Source of the DNA: Mucilaginibacter aurantiaciroseus
GTDB lineage: Bacteria > Bacteroidota > Bacteroidia > Sphingobacteriales > Sphingobacteriaceae
DNA: 64,000 nt
Direction: 5' to 3'
NCBI RefSeq assembly: GCF_024055595.1
Contig: NZ_JAMXOF010000002.1
Location: 248,001-312,000, forward strand
The translations under genes were made by a program, and so were the position numbers. Below are positions 60,827 through 64,000 of this stretch, piece after piece; position 1 is the first letter of the stretch; every line of letters starts with the position of its first letter. Under the pieces are notes generated by a model, which worked only from the letters and a program-made list of their open reading frames with translations, searched no databases and was not told the origin of the DNA.

Positions 60827-61531
60827 ATGAAAAACGCTCTTATTACTGCAGCAACTAAAGGCATTGGCCGTGCTGTTTCAATTGCTTTTGTTAAACAAGG
60901 AATAAACTTATCAATTTGTTCTCGAAACGAGCAAGATTTATTAAAATTTAAAATGGAGCTGCAAGGCATCAACCCCCAAATTACGGTAATAACCATGGTT
61001 ACGGATTGCAGCAAGCGCGACGAGCTCATAAATTTTGCCGTATTCACCGAGAAAAAGATGGGTTTCGTCGACATTATTGTGAATAATGTGGGTATGTACA
61101 AGCATGTATCTATACTTAACGATAGCGAAGATTCGTTCCAAAAACAGATAGATACCAACCTGCTTCCGGCCTATGAACTGTATCGTTTCTTCGGTAAAAC
61201 CATGGTTTCTGTCGGTAAAGGGCATATCTTCAATATATGCTCTGTAGCCGCTATAAACCCCGTAGTAGAGGCAGGTATGTATAGTGTAACTAAATATGCA
61301 CTTTTAGGTCTTAATAAGGTAATGAGGCTCGAAACGCAGGCACATGGTGTTAAAGTAACAGCAGTGATACCGGGGTCAACATTAACAGATTCGTGGAACG
61401 GTATTGAGGTTGATAAAAACACCATGGTACTCCCCGAAGATGTAGCATCGGCAATAGTAAATATATTAAATATGAGCGCCGGTGCCAATGTTGACGAAGT
61501 GGTTATAAAACCTGCGCCGGGCCAGATTTAA
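60827..61531 (+). CDS. Short-chain dehydrogenase/reductase
   Basis: A 234-residue SDR. Cofactor motif TAATKGIGRAVSIAF at about 8-22, NNVGMY (the NNAG motif variant), the catalytic Ser-Tyr-Lys with YSVTKYALLG (Tyr-x-x-x-Lys) and a PGSTLT loop are present. Substrate unknown. The gene begins a run of three plus-strand genes (SDR, PspC, LiaF-like) with gaps of 25 and 2 bp, so it may be part of an envelope-stress operon. Confidence 0.88.
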   Translation: MKNALITAATKGIGRAVSIAFVKQGINLSICSRNEQDLLKFKMELQGINPQITVITMVTDCSKRDELINFAVFTEKKMGFVDIIVNNVGMYKHVSILNDSEDSFQKQIDTNLLPAYELYRFFGKTMVSVGKGHIFNICSVAAINPVVEAGMYSVTKYALLGLNKVMRLETQAHGVKVTAVIPGSTLTDSWNGIEVDKNTMVLPEDVASAIVNILNMSAGANVDEVVIKPAPGQI

Positions 61532-61556
61532 AAACCAACATTTAAATTAAAAGACA

Positions 61557-62162
61557 ATGGAAAAGAAACTTTACAGAGACGAACACCGCAAAGTAGTAAG
61601 TGGTGTTTGCGCAGGCTTAGCCGAATACTTTGGCATTGATGTATCAATAGTACGTGTAATATTTGTACTGGGCATATTTTTAAAAGGCTTTGTTGTGCTG
61701 CCCTATTTTATATTATGGGCAGTATTGCCAAAACGCCCGTTTAACTATAATGAACCATTTAGGCCGGGTGTAACACCGGGCTATAACCCTAACTATCAAC
61801 AAACACATGGTGATGTAAAGGTAGATTATACCATACCTAACCCGCCATATCCGGGCCAGCCGTTCCCGCCGTTTCAGCCGGTAAAAAAGGCCTCTAATGT
61901 AGGTGTGATGTTTGGTGTGATATTGATAGCCCTTGGCACCATCTTTTTGCTGGACCAGATAGACATCATCCCTGATTTTGATTTTGAAAAATTATGGCCT
62001 GTAGTATTGGTAGCTGTTGGTGCAACGCTAATATTTAGTACCAAAAAACAACCCTGGGAAAAAGAAGGCTGGGCTGCCGATAAAAAAGAGGCCGATTTTA
62101 CTGCCCAGCCCAAAGCCACCACAACCGAAGAAAACTTAAACGATAACACTCCAACTGTATAA
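61557..62162 (+). CDS. PspC-domain membrane protein
   Basis: A 201-residue protein. The PspC domain (about 1-60) reads YRDEHRKVVSGVCAGLAEYF with the membrane helix VIFVLGIFLKGFVVLPYFIL. A proline-rich linker follows, then one or two helices with VGVMFGVILIALGTIFLLDQ, the LiaI/LiaF-type membrane pattern. PspC proteins sense envelope stress. The stop is 2 bp before the next gene, which carries a similar membrane block, so the two act together in one operon. Confidence 0.85.
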   Translation: MEKKLYRDEHRKVVSGVCAGLAEYFGIDVSIVRVIFVLGIFLKGFVVLPYFILWAVLPKRPFNYNEPFRPGVTPGYNPNYQQTHGDVKVDYTIPNPPYPGQPFPPFQPVKKASNVGVMFGVILIALGTIFLLDQIDIIPDFDFEKLWPVVLVAVGATLIFSTKKQPWEKEGWAADKKEADFTAQPKATTTEENLNDNTPTV

Positions 62163-62164
62163 TC

Positions 62165-63166
62165 ATGAAAAGCGAAAAAATTGTACCTGGCCTTATCCTG
62201 GTCCTGTTAGGAACCGTATTCCTGTTAAATAATTATAACGTGATAAATTTTCACTGGGGCAACATATGGCACCTTTGGCCAATATTCCTGATCATGGGTG
62301 GTGTAAACCTGGTGTTGGCCAATAATAAAACGGTTTGGGTAGCTGCCCTTAAAATAGGTGTGGTAATATTAGGTTTTGCGCTGCTGTTATTTGGGCGTTT
62401 TGAAAACCGCTGGTTCTCGCCGTTTAACAGCCGGTGGAACTTTAACGATAAAGGCTGGTATAAAGATAATGATGACGACAACGACAACGACAACGACAAC
62501 GATAACGGAAGCGATAGCACCGGCATAGTAAAGGTAGAAGGCAGCAGCACCTATACCGAGCCTTACGTAGCAACTGCAACGGTTGCCAAGCTTAATATAA
62601 CCGGTGGCGGTACTGCATATAAGCTGAAAGATACAACCGACCAGCTTTTTTACGTCAAAACTAAAGAGCATTTTAACAGGTATATCTATACACATACCAT
62701 GGACGGCGCCACACCAGTAATTAATTTGCGCATGAAAGATAAAAAAGGCCATATCGACTGGGATTCAGACAATGGTAATTCTGCTGAAATAAAGCTGAAC
62801 ACAAAGCCAGAATGGGATATCAATATTGATGCTGGGGCTACCGCTCTTGAATTTGATCTTTCGAAATTTAAAATTCAACGGGTTAATATAAACGGTGGTG
62901 CGGGTTCTTTTGAAATTAAACTCGGCCAGCCACTTGCAACTACCAACATCGATGTTGAAACCGGTGTATCTAAAGTTGCTATCCAAATACCCCAGAATGC
63001 AGCATGCCGTATCACCTCAAATTCCGGCCTATCATCAACAGATTTTATAGATTTTGTTAGCAAAGGCGACAATGTTTATGAAACCCAGGGATTTGAAGCC
63101 GCTAAAACTAAAATAATCATCAATATGAAAGGTGGCTTATCTAAATTTAAGGTAAGCAAATATTAA
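62165..63166 (+). CDS. LiaF-like membrane protein with C-terminal beta-domain
   Basis: A 333-residue protein. Two or three membrane helices in residues 5-75 have the LiaF-TM pattern (LILVLLGTVFLLNN and WHLWPIFLIMGGVNLVLANN). An acidic Asp-Asn repeat (about 100-117) encoded by GACAAC hexamers links to a C-terminal domain of repeated beta-strands (about 130-333) of the DUF4097/adhesin type: LNITGGGTAYKLKD, VNINGGAGSFEIKLGQ. In Firmicutes, LiaF is a negative regulator of cell-wall stress signalling; here only the domain resemblance is seen. Confidence 0.82.
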   Translation: MKSEKIVPGLILVLLGTVFLLNNYNVINFHWGNIWHLWPIFLIMGGVNLVLANNKTVWVAALKIGVVILGFALLLFGRFENRWFSPFNSRWNFNDKGWYKDNDDDNDNDNDNDNGSDSTGIVKVEGSSTYTEPYVATATVAKLNITGGGTAYKLKDTTDQLFYVKTKEHFNRYIYTHTMDGATPVINLRMKDKKGHIDWDSDNGNSAEIKLNTKPEWDINIDAGATALEFDLSKFKIQRVNINGGAGSFEIKLGQPLATTNIDVETGVSKVAIQIPQNAACRITSNSGLSSTDFIDFVSKGDNVYETQGFEAAKTKIIINMKGGLSKFKVSKY

Positions 63167-63214
63167 TAGTTTTTATTGCCGGATGGCTGCACCTAATGTT
63201 TAAATTTGAACGCT

Positions 63215-63883
63215 ATGCAACCATCCGGCAATACTAAATTACAGCCTAATACCCATGACGAATATACCCTCGTCATCAACGGGAAACCCGATGGCCCCTT
63301 CACTCTTACGCAACTAAAAGAGCGTAAAATTAAGCCCGGCGATTTTGTAAAGACCCCGGCGATGGACGATTACAAAGAAGCCCATGAAATAGCTGCACTA
63401 AGGCAGCTTTTCGGTTTTAAAAGGCAACCGTTGCCCATGCAATATTTCGGTAGTTTCGATCAGCGGGCTATTGCAGCCGTTATAGATTGGCTAATTGTAT
63501 TATTGGTATTTGTATTGACAGCCTTTGTGGTGATGCTGGTGTTATTATTAGCCCTGCCGGGCGATGATAATAAGATCTTAAGAGTTGGTATCACCATCGG
63601 CATTGTAGCCTTAACACCCATTGCCAAGCTAATTTACAACGTACGATTGGAAAGCGGCACCAAGCGCGGCACAATAGGCAAGCAATTAATGAAGATCCGC
63701 GTGTGCGACCTCTACGGCGAGCAGATAACCTCCGGCCAGGCCATGGGCCGCAACCTGGGCAAATACATTTCCACAGCTACATTTTTTATGGGTTATATCA
63801 TGTGCTTCTTCACCGCCAAACAGCAATGCCTGCACGATATGCTGGCAGATACAGTAGTGATCAAAGACAGGCTCGACTCGTAG
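63215..63883 (+). CDS. RDD family membrane protein with GYF-like domain
   Basis: A 222-residue protein from the ATG at 63215 (a TTG at 63206 is also possible). Residues about 15-65 contain DGPFTLTQLKERKIKPGDFV, a GYF_2 (DUF4339)-like domain. The RDD domain at about 75-222 has RAIAAVIDWLIVLLVF with the Arg-Asp signature residues, three membrane helices and KRGTIGKQLMKIRVCD. RDD proteins are of unknown function, some linked to Na+ or H+ exchange. It follows the LiaF-like gene by 48 bp. Confidence 0.85.
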   Translation: MQPSGNTKLQPNTHDEYTLVINGKPDGPFTLTQLKERKIKPGDFVKTPAMDDYKEAHEIAALRQLFGFKRQPLPMQYFGSFDQRAIAAVIDWLIVLLVFVLTAFVVMLVLLLALPGDDNKILRVGITIGIVALTPIAKLIYNVRLESGTKRGTIGKQLMKIRVCDLYGEQITSGQAMGRNLGKYISTATFFMGYIMCFFTAKQQCLHDMLADTVVIKDRLDS

Positions 63884-63895
63884 TACTGATAAATG

Positions 63896-63959
63896 TGTCA
63901 GTCTGAGTCTGTCGAAGGCTTCTGCGAGTGGCTAATGGTTCAACAAGCTCAGCATTACA
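63896..63959. repeat. Imperfect inverted repeat of CTGAGTCTGTCGAAGG words
   Basis: TCAGTCTGAGTCTGTCGAAG (from 63899) and its inverse-like TTCAACAAGCTCAGCATTACA (63939-63959) match in most positions. Such CTGAGCCTGTCGAAG palindromes are frequent in intergenic DNA of many bacteria, in my recollection. No gene is visible from 63884 to the end of the window. Confidence 0.5.
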
Positions 63960-64000
63960 ATTTGTAGATCGCACAAATATATAGCGATGGGTATAAAACC

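Noticed and set aside
1..64000. Prophage, insertion sequence, CRISPR array or secondary-metabolite cluster
   Set aside because: No integrase, transposase, capsid, repeat-spacer or biosynthetic gene set was found; only REP-like and gap-specific repeats.

Overview
The window looks like a chromosomal stretch of a Bacteroidota bacterium, most likely family Sphingobacteriaceae (Mucilaginibacter/Pedobacter-like). The support is: TAnnTTTG-type promoter boxes, weak Shine-Dalgarno signals, a type B gliding/T9SS C-terminal sorting domain, a TonB receptor with a Ca. 690-residue barrel, DUF4293- and DUF3098-type genes, fused RibBA, and the clusters ftsX-DUF3098-uppP-truB-ribF and parA-parB-DUF5683-dapB-lepB. 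There is no rRNA operon, CRISPR array, prophage or complete insertion sequence. Genus is inference.

Layout. 1-1.25 kb: the 5' part of an anchored SGNH-like gene, then a tandem ~371-bp repeat of elongator tRNA-Met plus a tiny GIY-YIG nuclease gene (one intact pair, one decayed pair). 1.4-10.5 kb: START-like protein, LptF/G permease, RibBA, TamB-like giant, TsaD, a 56-residue membrane protein. 10.7-20 kb: DNA maintenance and central genes (RecA, endonuclease III, an ECF-type sigma factor, UvrA, aconitase). 19.9-20.7 kb: no intact gene, but a decayed PIN-type toxin-antitoxin locus, a 12-C run and three perfect hairpins. 20.7-29.9 kb: polysaccharide deacetylase, TolC plus membrane-fusion protein, GpsA, two small exported proteins, DEAD-box helicase, exported hydrolase, DUF4293. 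30-37 kb: TruA, ABC exporter, then ftsX to ribF. 37-46.4 kb: membrane protein, LysE-type exporter, cobalamin-binding-like protein, GH20 hexosaminidase, and a sugar dehydrogenase plus TonB receptor pair. 46.6-51.2 kb: T9SS cargo protein, two paralogous exported proteins with different membrane anchors, a flavin reductase. 51.5-55.9 kb: parAB to lepB. 56-64 kb: oxidoreductase, lipoprotein of unknown function, rRNA-type methyltransferase, MlaF/MlaE, SDR, PspC and LiaF-like pair, RDD protein.

Most genes are housekeeping. The unusual material is mostly between genes: REP-like palindromes at four places, gap-specific inverted repeats (one a perfect 21-bp pair between truA and the ABC exporter), and the tRNA/GIY-YIG tandem in which the nuclease gene takes its stop codon from a tRNA D-loop. 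A sequence resembling a Bacteroidota intergenic palindrome also appears to be inserted in frame inside uvrA. The best functional lead is a PqqU/YncD-like TonB receptor next to a predicted PQQ-dependent dehydrogenase.
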